DNA from: UBA4292 sp002395865
Lineage (GTDB): Bacteria > Bacillota > Clostridia > Lachnospirales > Lachnospiraceae
NCBI GenBank assembly: GCA_946533395.1
Contig: CAMNBU010000058.1
Coordinates: forward strand, 1-7,602
Reading direction: 5' to 3'
DNA: 7,602 nucleotides
A program made the translations under genes and the position numbers. The notes below the pieces were generated by a model, which was not told the origin of the DNA, ran no database searches, and was given only the letters and a program-made list of their open reading frames with translations. How positions within the stretch are numbered: the stretch's first letter is position 1; each line of letters starts with the position of its first letter. Shown here in pieces: positions 1 through 6,102 of this stretch.

Positions 1-95
1 ACCATAAAGAGGATATTGACGTGCTTTGTGATGACTATGTCGTTATGAATCATGGCGAGATAATAGAGAGGGTGAGTAATGAAGAATATCAGTGA
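1..95 (+). CDS. 3' end of a probable ABC transporter ATP-binding protein (partial)
   Basis: The reading frame that starts at base 3 is open from the window edge to a TGA at 93-95. It encodes about 30 residues beginning HKEDIDVLCDDYVVMNHGEI. In ABC ATPases, particularly bacitracin or lantibiotic-exporter-like ones from Firmicutes, the switch (H-loop) histidine is followed by a stretch like KEDI-x-x-LCD and then a strand ending in M-x-x-G-x-I. This fragment fits that pattern, and the switch histidine itself may be cut by the window edge. The Walker A, Walker B and signature motifs would lie outside the window, so the assignment rests on a short C-terminal stretch. No permease gene follows, so if this is an ABC transporter its membrane subunit must be upstream or elsewhere. 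Confidence 0.55.
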   Translation, partial: HKEDIDVLCDDYVVMNHGEIIERVSNEEYQ

Positions 96-249
96 GACAA
101 ATACCAACACACAGCATCTTCAACAACATATCATAACCTTAAAAAGTGAAGAACGGCAGAAAGTATACCCAAAAACTATATATTATAAAAAGGAGAGAAT
201 TATGAAGAATAAATATATGTATAAAATTTTAATGGAGGGACGCCCTGAT

Positions 250-840
250 ATGAAGAAAACAAACAAATCGTTACATATAGTAGCCCTTGCGGCGGCAGTA
301 CTTTTATGCGGCTGCTCGGCGAGCTTTTACAAGAGTCCGGCGGCAGGGGGAGTGGTCGTGACGGAGGTTCAGGACGCGGGGCAGACAGAGGCTTCAGTGG
401 AGGTAAGCACGGAGGAGATAACAGAAGCCGTTACTCAGCCGGCTGTCGCGGAGACTATAGCGAAGAATAAGGAGGCAGCGGTGCCGGCGGCGCTTCTGCC
501 CACAGGCTTCCCCGAGGGACAGATACAGAGACCTTTCCTGTTGTATGAGGGAAAGCAGTACATATATGATCCGAATGGAGGAATTGTATCCGAGGGGCTT
601 CCTGAGGACGCCATCTGTCTCGGAAAGATCTCGCTCGTGACATATCTCCCTGAAAATGAACTCGAGATGAGCTGCGTGGGAGAAGGCACCGAGATCTATT
701 ACAGTGCCGCTACAGAGGAACTCTACTTCACCATGGATAAGGTCGATGTGAGGAGGCTGAAGGAGGCGAGTGAGCAGGAGATAATCGACTTCGGAATCAC
801 GAAAGCGGAAGTTGAGGCGAAAACGACGGAAGTCAAATAG
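250..840 (+). CDS. Putative lipoprotein of unknown function
   Basis: This encodes 196 residues. The N-terminus has a basic region (MKKTNK), a hydrophobic core (residues 8-19) and a lipobox, LCGC, with the lipidated cysteine at residue 22. The mature protein should therefore be anchored to the outer face of the membrane. Residues 40-80 are a Glu/Thr/Ala/Val-rich, probably disordered spacer. Residues about 92-170 look folded, with several beta-type stretches and two cysteines (123, 142), and the C-terminus is charged. I do not recognise the family. Start choice: ATG 250 has GGAGGG at 234-239 with a 10-base gap. An in-frame ATG at 202 also has a good site (AGGAGAG, 191-197) and would add 16 polar residues before the signal peptide. 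The frame stays open back to ATG 79, but 79-201 is AT-rich and reads as non-coding. I saw no clear promoter in 96-249. Confidence 0.8.
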   Translation: MKKTNKSLHIVALAAAVLLCGCSASFYKSPAAGGVVVTEVQDAGQTEASVEVSTEEITEAVTQPAVAETIAKNKEAAVPAALLPTGFPEGQIQRPFLLYEGKQYIYDPNGGIVSEGLPEDAICLGKISLVTYLPENELEMSCVGEGTEIYYSAATEELYFTMDKVDVRRLKEASEQEIIDFGITKAEVEAKTTEVK

Positions 841-883
841 GCTTCAGGGACTGATATTGAAGATCATGCATTTATTCATCATG

Positions 884-914
884 CCGCGGGCGGGACATCC
901 CTCCCGCGGTTTTA
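884..914 (+). terminator. Rho-independent terminator after the lipoprotein gene
   Basis: CCGCGGG (884-890) pairs with CCCGCGG (903-909). After one mismatch, GGG (892-894) pairs with CCC (899-901) around a small loop, and TTTTA follows immediately. It lies 44 bases after the lipoprotein stop codon and before the hrcA promoter, so it separates the two transcription units. Confidence 0.85.
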
Positions 915-957
915 CTTACCTGAAGGATGGATTAAGGGATTTTTAATAAATTTGTTA

Positions 958-986
958 TTGACAAAAGCTGCAGGGGGTGATAGATT
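958..986 (+). promoter_or_regulatory. Sigma-A type promoter of the hrcA-grpE-dnaK-dnaJ operon
   Basis: A perfect -35 box TTGACA (958-963) is followed after exactly 17 bases by TAGATT (981-986), which matches the -10 consensus at 4 of 6 positions. The flank upstream of the -35 is AT-rich (about 938-957). The expected transcription start is near 993, so CIRCE would lie in the first 35 bases of the transcript. This is the usual arrangement for HrcA-controlled operons. Confidence 0.8.
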
Positions 987-998
987 ATCATACAGATG

Positions 999-1025
999 TT
1001 AGCACTCTGATAAATCGAGTGCTAA
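999..1025. promoter_or_regulatory. CIRCE operator (HrcA binding site)
   Basis: The sequence is TTAGCACTC, 9 bases, then GAGTGCTAA. Both arms match the CIRCE consensus perfectly. HrcA dimers bind this inverted repeat and block transcription, and heat stress relieves repression when the GroEL system is occupied with unfolded proteins. It is the only CIRCE copy I see in the window, so all four chaperone-operon genes would depend on it unless a secondary promoter is active. In the RNA it would also form a stem-loop in the 5' leader. Confidence 0.97.
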
Positions 1026-1069
1026 CAAACAGAGGGTCGCTTGTCGATACCCGGACAAGGAGGTGCGGT

Positions 1070-2095
1070 GTGGAACTGGATGAGAGAAAAATGAAGATCC
1101 TGAAGGCGGTCATTCAGAACTACCTTGAAACCGGTGAACCCGTCGGGTCGCGCACCATTTCCAAATATACCGACTTGTCCTTAAGCTCCGCGACCATCCG
1201 GAACGAGATGAGTGATCTCGAGGAGATGGGCCTCATCATTCAGCCGCATACCTCCGCGGGCAGGATCCCCACGGACAAGGGCTACAGGCTGTATGTGGAT
1301 GAGCTTATGGAGGAGAAGAAGGGGACGATGAGTGATCAGCAGCTCCTCATAGAGAGAGTTGACAGGCTCGAGCTTCTCCTTAAAAATATGGCGAAGACCC
1401 TCGCGAACAACACGAATTACGCCACTCTGGTCACGGCACCGAAGTCAAAGGACAACAGCGTGAAGTTCATACAGCTTTCGAAGGTCGACGAGACGAAGGT
1501 GCTCGCGGTGGTCATGATGAACGGCAATGTCGTCAAGAACACAGTCATTGACACCGCGGAGACGGTTGATGAGCAGATCATCGTGAAGATGAATCTTTTG
1601 CTTAACTCGTTTCTGACGGGGCTTTCCGCGGATGAGATGAATCTGGCTCTTATAAAGAGGCTCAAGACAGAGGCAGGTGAGTACAGTCCCATGGTCGAAA
1701 GTGTCTTAGAGACCATATCCGGTATGATAACCGATGAAGGGTCGGGTCCGCAGATCTATACAAGCGGCGCGACGAACATCTTCAAGTATCCGGAGCTGGC
1801 CGACGGAGAGAGAGCCAGCGGCCTGATAGGCGCCTTCGAAGAGAAGGATGCTCTGAACGAGCTCGTAGTCAATTCTATGGGAGGCGGCAACCACGACATC
1901 AACATTTACATCGGCGACGAGAACGCGAATGAGAAGATGAAGGACTGCAGCGTGGTCACGGCGAATTACGAGCTGGGCGACGGAATGCAGGGCATCATCG
2001 GCATCGTGGGACCGAAGAGGATGGATTACGAGAAGGTCGTCGGGACACTGAGGACTCTGATGGCCCAGCTTGACGAGATATACAAAAGAAATTAG
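1070..2095 (+). CDS. hrcA: Heat-inducible transcription repressor HrcA
   Basis: HrcA represses class I heat-shock genes by binding CIRCE. The protein has 341 residues, normal for the family. Residues 1-74 are the winged helix-turn-helix DNA-binding domain, with the family hallmark EPVGSRTIS (23-31), SSATIRNEM (39-47) and HTSAGRIPTDKGYRLYVD (60-77). The rest corresponds to the GAF-like dimerisation domain with the inserted segment around YTSGATNIF (230-238) and a conserved C-terminal part, GIIGIVGPKRMDY. Start choice: GTG 1070 has AAGGAGGT (1057-1064) at ideal spacing and gives the expected N-terminus MELDERK. The frame is open upstream to GTG 977, but that start would put CIRCE inside the coding region and lies before the predicted transcription start. 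It is first in the operon and so represses its own expression. grpE follows within 14 bases. Confidence 0.97.
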   Translation: MELDERKMKILKAVIQNYLETGEPVGSRTISKYTDLSLSSATIRNEMSDLEEMGLIIQPHTSAGRIPTDKGYRLYVDELMEEKKGTMSDQQLLIERVDRLELLLKNMAKTLANNTNYATLVTAPKSKDNSVKFIQLSKVDETKVLAVVMMNGNVVKNTVIDTAETVDEQIIVKMNLLLNSFLTGLSADEMNLALIKRLKTEAGEYSPMVESVLETISGMITDEGSGPQIYTSGATNIFKYPELADGERASGLIGAFEEKDALNELVVNSMGGGNHDINIYIGDENANEKMKDCSVVTANYELGDGMQGIIGIVGPKRMDYEKVVGTLRTLMAQLDEIYKRN

Positions 2096-2109
2096 AAGGG
2101 ATGAGTGAA

Positions 2110-2793
2110 ATGGCAATCGATATCATGGATGCTTCCGAGCTGGAGGAAACTGTGAATGAGGCACAGCCCGAACAGGAGAGCGAAGCCGCCTGCGAGGAGG
2201 AAACCGAGTGTGTGACCGGAGAGGCCGAGGACACGAAGGAGGAAACGCAGACTTCAGAGAAAGCTTCGGATGAGAAGGCAGAGGAGCCTGAGCCTTCCGG
2301 CAAGGGCAAAAAGAAGAAGTTCTTAAACAAGAAGAACAAGGAAGCAGAGAAGGATAAGCGCGATGAGAAGATAGAGGAGCTCACGGACAAGTATCTGAGG
2401 GTCATGGCCGAGTTCGACAACTTCAGAAAGCGCACCGAGAAGGAGAAGGCTGCCATGTATGACATGGGAGCGAAGAATGTTATTGAGAAGCTCCTTCCCG
2501 TTATAGATAATTTCGACAGGGGCTTTGATACCGTGAAGGATGCCGACCGCGAGACAGACTCGTTCATAAACGGCATGGATCTGGTCTACAAGCAGCTGAA
2601 GAAGACTCTGGAGGATATGGGTGTCGAGCCCATAGAAACACAGAACAAGGAATTCGACCCGAACCTGCATAACGCCGTGATGCACATCGACGACGATCGC
2701 TACGGCGAGAATATGATCGTGCAGGAGTTCCAGAAGGGCTACACCTACAAGGGAAATGTCGTAAGGCATTCCATGGTGCAGGTGGCAAATTAA
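2110..2793 (+). CDS. grpE: Nucleotide exchange factor GrpE
   Basis: GrpE releases ADP from DnaK and so resets the Hsp70 cycle in the cytosol. From ATG 2110 it has 227 residues. Residues 7-62 are very acidic and probably disordered, followed by a lysine-rich block (64-84). The family core comes next: a long coiled-coil helix with YLRVMAEFDNFRKRTEKEK (95-113), the helical bundle with LLPVIDNFDR (128-137), and the C-terminal beta domain with EFDPNLHNAV (181-190) and GYTYKGNVVRHSMVQV near the end. Start choice: ATG 2101 is in frame, but the purine-rich GAAGGG (2095-2100) touches it directly. The same motif is 9 bases from ATG 2110, which I prefer. The gene is packed tightly behind hrcA and so is co-transcribed. 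The acidic plus lysine-rich N-terminus is longer than the short one of E. coli GrpE. Confidence 0.96.
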   Translation: MAIDIMDASELEETVNEAQPEQESEAACEEETECVTGEAEDTKEETQTSEKASDEKAEEPEPSGKGKKKKFLNKKNKEAEKDKRDEKIEELTDKYLRVMAEFDNFRKRTEKEKAAMYDMGAKNVIEKLLPVIDNFDRGFDTVKDADRETDSFINGMDLVYKQLKKTLEDMGVEPIETQNKEFDPNLHNAVMHIDDDRYGENMIVQEFQKGYTYKGNVVRHSMVQVAN

Positions 2794-2794
2794 T

Positions 2795-2822
2795 GTGACA
2801 TTACCCGATCTATTCGGATAAT
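2795..2822 (+). promoter_or_regulatory. Possible secondary promoter upstream of dnaK
   Basis: In the 70-base grpE-dnaK gap, GTGACA (2795-2800) and GATAAT (2817-2822) each match the sigma-A consensus at 5 of 6 positions and are 16 bases apart. An AT-rich stretch follows. If active, it would give dnaK and dnaJ some transcription that is not subject to the CIRCE site 1.8 kb upstream. This is a sequence match only. Confidence 0.4.
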
Positions 2823-2863
2823 ATATAAGGACTACTTCAATATGATAAACGGAGGATAAGACT

Positions 2864-4759
2864 ATGGGAAAGATCATAGGTATCGACTTGGGTACTACCA
2901 ACTCATGTGTAGCGGTCATGGAAGGCGGAAAGCCGGTTGTTATCGCTAACACCGAGGGCATCAGGACCACACCGTCCATCGTTGCCTTCACTAAGACAGG
3001 CGAGAGACTTGTCGGCGAGCCTGCTAAGCGTCAGGCTGTTACAAATGCCGAGAAGACCATTTCATCAATCAAGAGACATATGGGAACCGATTACAAGGTT
3101 CAGATCGATGATAAGAAGTACAGCCCGCAGGAGATCTCTGCGATGATCCTGCAGAAGTTAAAGGGCGACGCCGAGAACTATCTCGGTGAGAAGGTTACAG
3201 AGGCTGTCATCACAGTTCCCGCATATTTCAACGACGCACAGCGTCAGGCTACAAAGGACGCCGGCAAGATCGCAGGCCTTGATGTAAAGCGTATCATCAA
3301 CGAGCCCACGGCTGCCGCACTTGCATACGGCCTTGACAATGAGAAGGAGCAGACCATCATGGTATACGACCTCGGCGGCGGTACATTCGATGTATCCGTT
3401 ATCGAGATCGGTGACGGCGTAATCGAGGTTTTAGCTACCGCAGGCGACAACAAGCTCGGCGGTGATGATTTCGATAACAAGATCACACAGTGGATGCTCG
3501 ATGAATTCAAGAAGAATGAGGGCGTTGATCTCAGCTCCGACAAGATGGCTCTTCAGAGACTGAAGGAGGCCGCTGAGAAGGCTAAGAAGGAGCTTTCAAG
3601 CGCTACCACTACGAATATCAACCTGCCCTTCATCGCCGCTACAAGCGACGGAGCAAAGCATCTGGACATGACTCTTACAAGGGCTAAGTTCAATGAGCTC
3701 ACACATGACCTGGTAGAGAGAACGGTTATTCCTGTTCAGAACGCATTGAAGGACGCGGGCATCTCTGCATCAGAGCTTTCAAAGGTGCTTCTGGTCGGCG
3801 GTTCTACACGTATGATAAGCGTACAGGACAAGGTTCGCCAGCTCACCGGCAAGGAGCCTTCCAAGACGCTCAACCCCGACGAGTGCGTTGCCATAGGTGC
3901 ATCCATCCAGGGCGGTAAGCTCGCAGGTGATGAGGGCGCAGGCGACATCCTTCTTCTGGATGTAACACCTCTGTCACTCGCTATCGAGACCATGGGCGGT
4001 GTGGCTACTGTCCTCATCCCCAGAAATACAACCATCCCTACCAGAAAGAGCCAGGTATTCTCTACCGCAGCTGATAACCAGAGCGCAGTTGATATCCACA
4101 TCACACAGGGTGAGAGACAGTTCTCGAGGGACAACAAGACCCTCGGCCAGTTCAGACTGGACGGTATACCGCCCGCAAGGCGCGGCGTTCCTCAGATCGA
4201 GGTAACATTCGATATCGACTCCAACGGTATCGTAAATGTCAGCGCAAAGGATCTGGGCACAGGCAAGGAGCAGCACATTACCATTACTTCAAGCTCCAAC
4301 ATGAGCGATTCCGATATCGATAAGGCTGTCAGAGAGGCTGCTGAGTTCGAGGCACAGGACAAGAAGCGTAAGGAGATCATCGACGCGAGAAATGATGCCG
4401 ACAACATGGTATTCCAGACAGAGAAGGCTATCGATGAGGTAGGCGACAAGATCCCCGAGGCTGAAAAGACTCAGGTGCTCGCAGATATCTCTGCTCTGAA
4501 GGAGATCCTTGAGAGAACGACTCCCGAGACCATGACCGATAATGACCTCGATGAGTTAAAGAACAAGAAGGACGACCTGATGAAGAACGCTCAGATGCTC
4601 TTCCAGAAGGTATATGAGGCAGCAGGCGGAGCTCAGGGCGGCAGTCAGGGCGGCTTTAACGGCGGCCAGGGCGGATTTGACGGAAGCTTTAACGGCGGCT
4701 CTTCAGGAAACGGCGGCTATGGCGATGACGTAGTCGACGGCGATTACAAGGAAGTATAA
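2864..4759 (+). CDS. dnaK: Molecular chaperone DnaK (Hsp70)
   Basis: DnaK is the ATP-driven Hsp70 that binds exposed hydrophobic segments of client proteins. The protein is 631 residues and complete. The nucleotide-binding domain (1-360) shows all three Hsp70 signatures: IGIDLGTTNSCVAV (5-18), VYDLGGGTFDVSVIE (167-181) and VLLVGGSTRMISVQDKV (308-324). The interdomain linker DILLLDV is at 361-367. The substrate-binding beta domain follows (about 368-478, with GERQFSRDN at 416-424), then the helical lid (about 480-585). The tail is Gly/Asn/Gln-rich (588-620) and ends DDVVDGDYKEV. Residues 70-90 lack the roughly 24-residue insert of Gram-negative DnaK, as expected for a Firmicute. GGAGG (2851-2855) sits 8 bases before the ATG. 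Codon use is visibly more biased than in hrcA and grpE, which fits high expression. It is third in the CIRCE-controlled operon. Confidence 0.99.
   Translation: MGKIIGIDLGTTNSCVAVMEGGKPVVIANTEGIRTTPSIVAFTKTGERLVGEPAKRQAVTNAEKTISSIKRHMGTDYKVQIDDKKYSPQEISAMILQKLKGDAENYLGEKVTEAVITVPAYFNDAQRQATKDAGKIAGLDVKRIINEPTAAALAYGLDNEKEQTIMVYDLGGGTFDVSVIEIGDGVIEVLATAGDNKLGGDDFDNKITQWMLDEFKKNEGVDLSSDKMALQRLKEAAEKAKKELSSATTTNINLPFIAATSDGAKHLDMTLTRAKFNELTHDLVERTVIPVQNALKDAGISASELSKVLLVGGSTRMISVQDKVRQLTGKEPSKTLNPDECVAIGASIQGGKLAGDEGAGDILLLDVTPLSLAIETMGGVATVLIPRNTTIPTRKSQVFSTAADNQSAVDIHITQGERQFSRDNKTLGQFRLDGIPPARRGVPQIEVTFDIDSNGIVNVSAKDLGTGKEQHITITSSSNMSDSDIDKAVREAAEFEAQDKKRKEIIDARNDADNMVFQTEKAIDEVGDKIPEAEKTQVLADISALKEILERTTPETMTDNDLDELKNKKDDLMKNAQMLFQKVYEAAGGAQGGSQGGFNGGQGGFDGSFNGGSSGNGGYGDDVVDGDYKEV
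4625..4720 (+). repeat. Gly-rich low-complexity repeat encoding the DnaK tail
   Basis: This stretch of the dnaK 3' end is built from imperfect GGC-rich units that encode repeated QGG, NGG and GGF triplets (residues 588-620). It includes two copies of a FNGG-type motif (598-601, 609-612). Flexible Gly-rich tails of this kind are common in DnaK, and their length tends to vary between strains because the DNA is repetitive. Confidence 0.7.
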
Positions 4760-4782
4760 GCAGTAAAGAAATACAGATACTC

Positions 4783-4806
4783 TCACCGGCCTGACTGGGC
4801 CGGTGA
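4783..4806 (+). other. Intercistronic stem-loop between dnaK and dnaJ
   Basis: TCACCGGCC (4783-4791) pairs perfectly with GGCCGGTGA (4798-4806) around a 6-base loop. No T-tract follows, only an A-rich stretch leading to the dnaJ ribosome binding site. It is therefore not a standard terminator. It could be a partial terminator or a barrier to 3' exonucleases that stabilises the upstream dnaK message and lowers dnaJ relative to dnaK. Confidence 0.7.
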
Positions 4807-4831
4807 AAGTGAACTATAAAGGGGAAAGACA

Positions 4832-5944
4832 ATGAGCGAAAGCAAGAGAGATTATTACGAGGTGCTGGGAGTTCCGAGGAACGCGGACGATGCGGCCCTC
4901 AAAAAAGCATACCGTGCGCTTGCAAAAAAATATCATCCGGATGTGAATCCGGGAGATGCTGCGGCCGCTGAGAAGTTCAAGGAGGCTTCCGAGGCATACA
5001 GTGTGCTCAGCGATCCCCAGAAGAGAGCTCAGTACGACCAGTTCGGCCACGCGGCCTTTGAGAATGGCGGCGGTCCAAGCGGATTCGACTTCTCCAACAT
5101 GGATATGAGCGATATCTTCAGCGACTTCTTCGGAGATATCTTCGGCGGAAGGCGCAAGAACTCCGGCGGCCCACAGAAGGGTGCGAATGTCCAGACGACG
5201 GTAAGGGTCAGCTTTGAGCAGGCTGTGTTCGGAGTGAATAAGGAAATTGACCTCAATCTCAAGGAGGCATGCCCGAACTGTCAGGGAAGCGGCGCGCGCC
5301 CCGGAACACAGGCGAAGAGGTGCAGCAAGTGCAACGGAACCGGTCAGGTGACCTATACGCAGCAGTCGCTGTTCGGCGTGGTAAGAAATGTGGCGGCCTG
5401 CCCTGATTGCCGCGGTACCGGCAAGATCATACCCGACAAATGTCCAAAGTGCGCCGGAAGCGGTTATATACAGTCCAAAAAGAGGATACAGGTCGCAGTG
5501 CCCGCGGGCATTGACAACGGCCAGAGCATACGTATACGCGAGAAGGGCGAGCCCGGAACGGGCGGCGGTCCCAGAGGCGATCTGTTGGTCGAGGTAATAG
5601 TGGCGCCGAGCCCTCAGTTCACGAGGGAGGATGTGAACATCTATTCCACCATAGCCATATCGTATGTTGACGCGGTGCTCGGCGGAACCGTTAAGATACC
5701 CACGGTCGACGGCGAGGTGGATCAGGAGATAAAGCCCGGCACACAGCCCGACACACGCATAAGGCTTCGCGGAAAAGGAGTTCCTTTCTTAAGGAACCGG
5801 GCGCAGCGCGGAGACCACTATGTGACCATTACCATCAAGGTGCCCACGAGGCTCAACGATGAGCAGAAGGAGGCTTTGAAGGCGTACGACGACGCTATGA
5901 AGGGCAACACCAGCCCGAAGAAGAAAAAAGGATTTTTCGGTTGA
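4832..5944 (+). CDS. dnaJ: Chaperone protein DnaJ (Hsp40, type I)
   Basis: DnaJ delivers unfolded clients to DnaK and stimulates its ATPase. The protein has 370 residues, typical of the family. The J-domain is at about 6-70 with the essential HPD at 35-37. A Gly/Phe-rich linker follows (about 72-116). The cysteine-rich domain has four C-x-x-C-x-G-x-G type motifs with cysteines 147/150, 164/167, 190/193 and 204/207. These form two zinc centres, the first and fourth pairs making one and the second and third the other. The C-terminal beta domains for substrate binding and dimerisation follow (about 218-350), and the protein ends in a lysine-rich tail, SPKKKKGFFG. AAAGGGGAAA (4818-4827) provides the ribosome binding site. 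It is the last gene of the operon, 72 bases after dnaK, with a stem-loop in the gap and a terminator after it. All key residues are present. Confidence 0.99.
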   Translation: MSESKRDYYEVLGVPRNADDAALKKAYRALAKKYHPDVNPGDAAAAEKFKEASEAYSVLSDPQKRAQYDQFGHAAFENGGGPSGFDFSNMDMSDIFSDFFGDIFGGRRKNSGGPQKGANVQTTVRVSFEQAVFGVNKEIDLNLKEACPNCQGSGARPGTQAKRCSKCNGTGQVTYTQQSLFGVVRNVAACPDCRGTGKIIPDKCPKCAGSGYIQSKKRIQVAVPAGIDNGQSIRIREKGEPGTGGGPRGDLLVEVIVAPSPQFTREDVNIYSTIAISYVDAVLGGTVKIPTVDGEVDQEIKPGTQPDTRIRLRGKGVPFLRNRAQRGDHYVTITIKVPTRLNDEQKEALKAYDDAMKGNTSPKKKKGFFG

Positions 5945-5950
5945 TATCAC

Positions 5951-5980
5951 GGCTCCCGCCTGCGCGGGAGCCTGTTTTAT
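5951..5980 (+). terminator. Rho-independent terminator of the heat-shock operon
   Basis: GGCTCCCGC (5951-5959) and GCGGGAGCC (5964-5972) form a perfect 9-bp GC-rich stem with a 4-base loop, followed by TGTTTTAT and a further T-rich run. It lies 6 bases after the dnaJ stop codon, so it closes the hrcA-dnaJ transcription unit. Confidence 0.93.
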
Positions 5981-6009
5981 ATTTGTTATGTTTTGCTTAA
6001 GAAAAAATA

Positions 6010-6038
6010 TATAATTCTGCGCGGATATGTGCTATAAT
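6010..6038 (+). promoter_or_regulatory. Extended -10 promoter of the TPM-like gene
   Basis: TGC followed by a perfect TATAAT (6030-6038) forms an extended -10 element. The -35 position 17 bases upstream (6010-6015) is AT-rich but a poor match to TTGACA, which extended -10 promoters can tolerate. The predicted start near 6045 gives a leader of about 58 bases before the ATG at 6103. Its place right after the dnaJ terminator makes the downstream gene an independent unit. Confidence 0.7.
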
Positions 6039-6102
6039 GCCTTAAATGTGTGATTGCCCGTAATTCAGGGCGTTTTGCGGATAATGCACAGCGGAGGTCA
6101 TC

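Noticed and set aside
96..201. Possible promoter for the lipoprotein gene in the AT-rich gap
   Set aside because: Several TATA-like words are present, but none has a recognisable -35 box at 16-18 bases, and AT-rich DNA gives such words by chance.
2805..2817. A CCGA/TCGG hairpin in the grpE-dnaK gap, considered as a second CIRCE or a terminator
   Set aside because: The stem has only 4 bp, no T-tract follows, and neither arm resembles the CIRCE half-site.
2323..2991. A 222-residue open frame on the minus strand across grpE and the start of dnaK
   Set aside because: It lies opposite two clear, conserved genes, has no ribosome binding site of note, and its composition reflects the complement of lysine- and glutamate-rich codons.
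6056..6071. A small GCCC/GGGC hairpin followed by GTTTTG in the leader of the TPM-like gene
   Set aside because: The stem is only 4 bp with an 8-base loop, too weak to call an attenuator or terminator.
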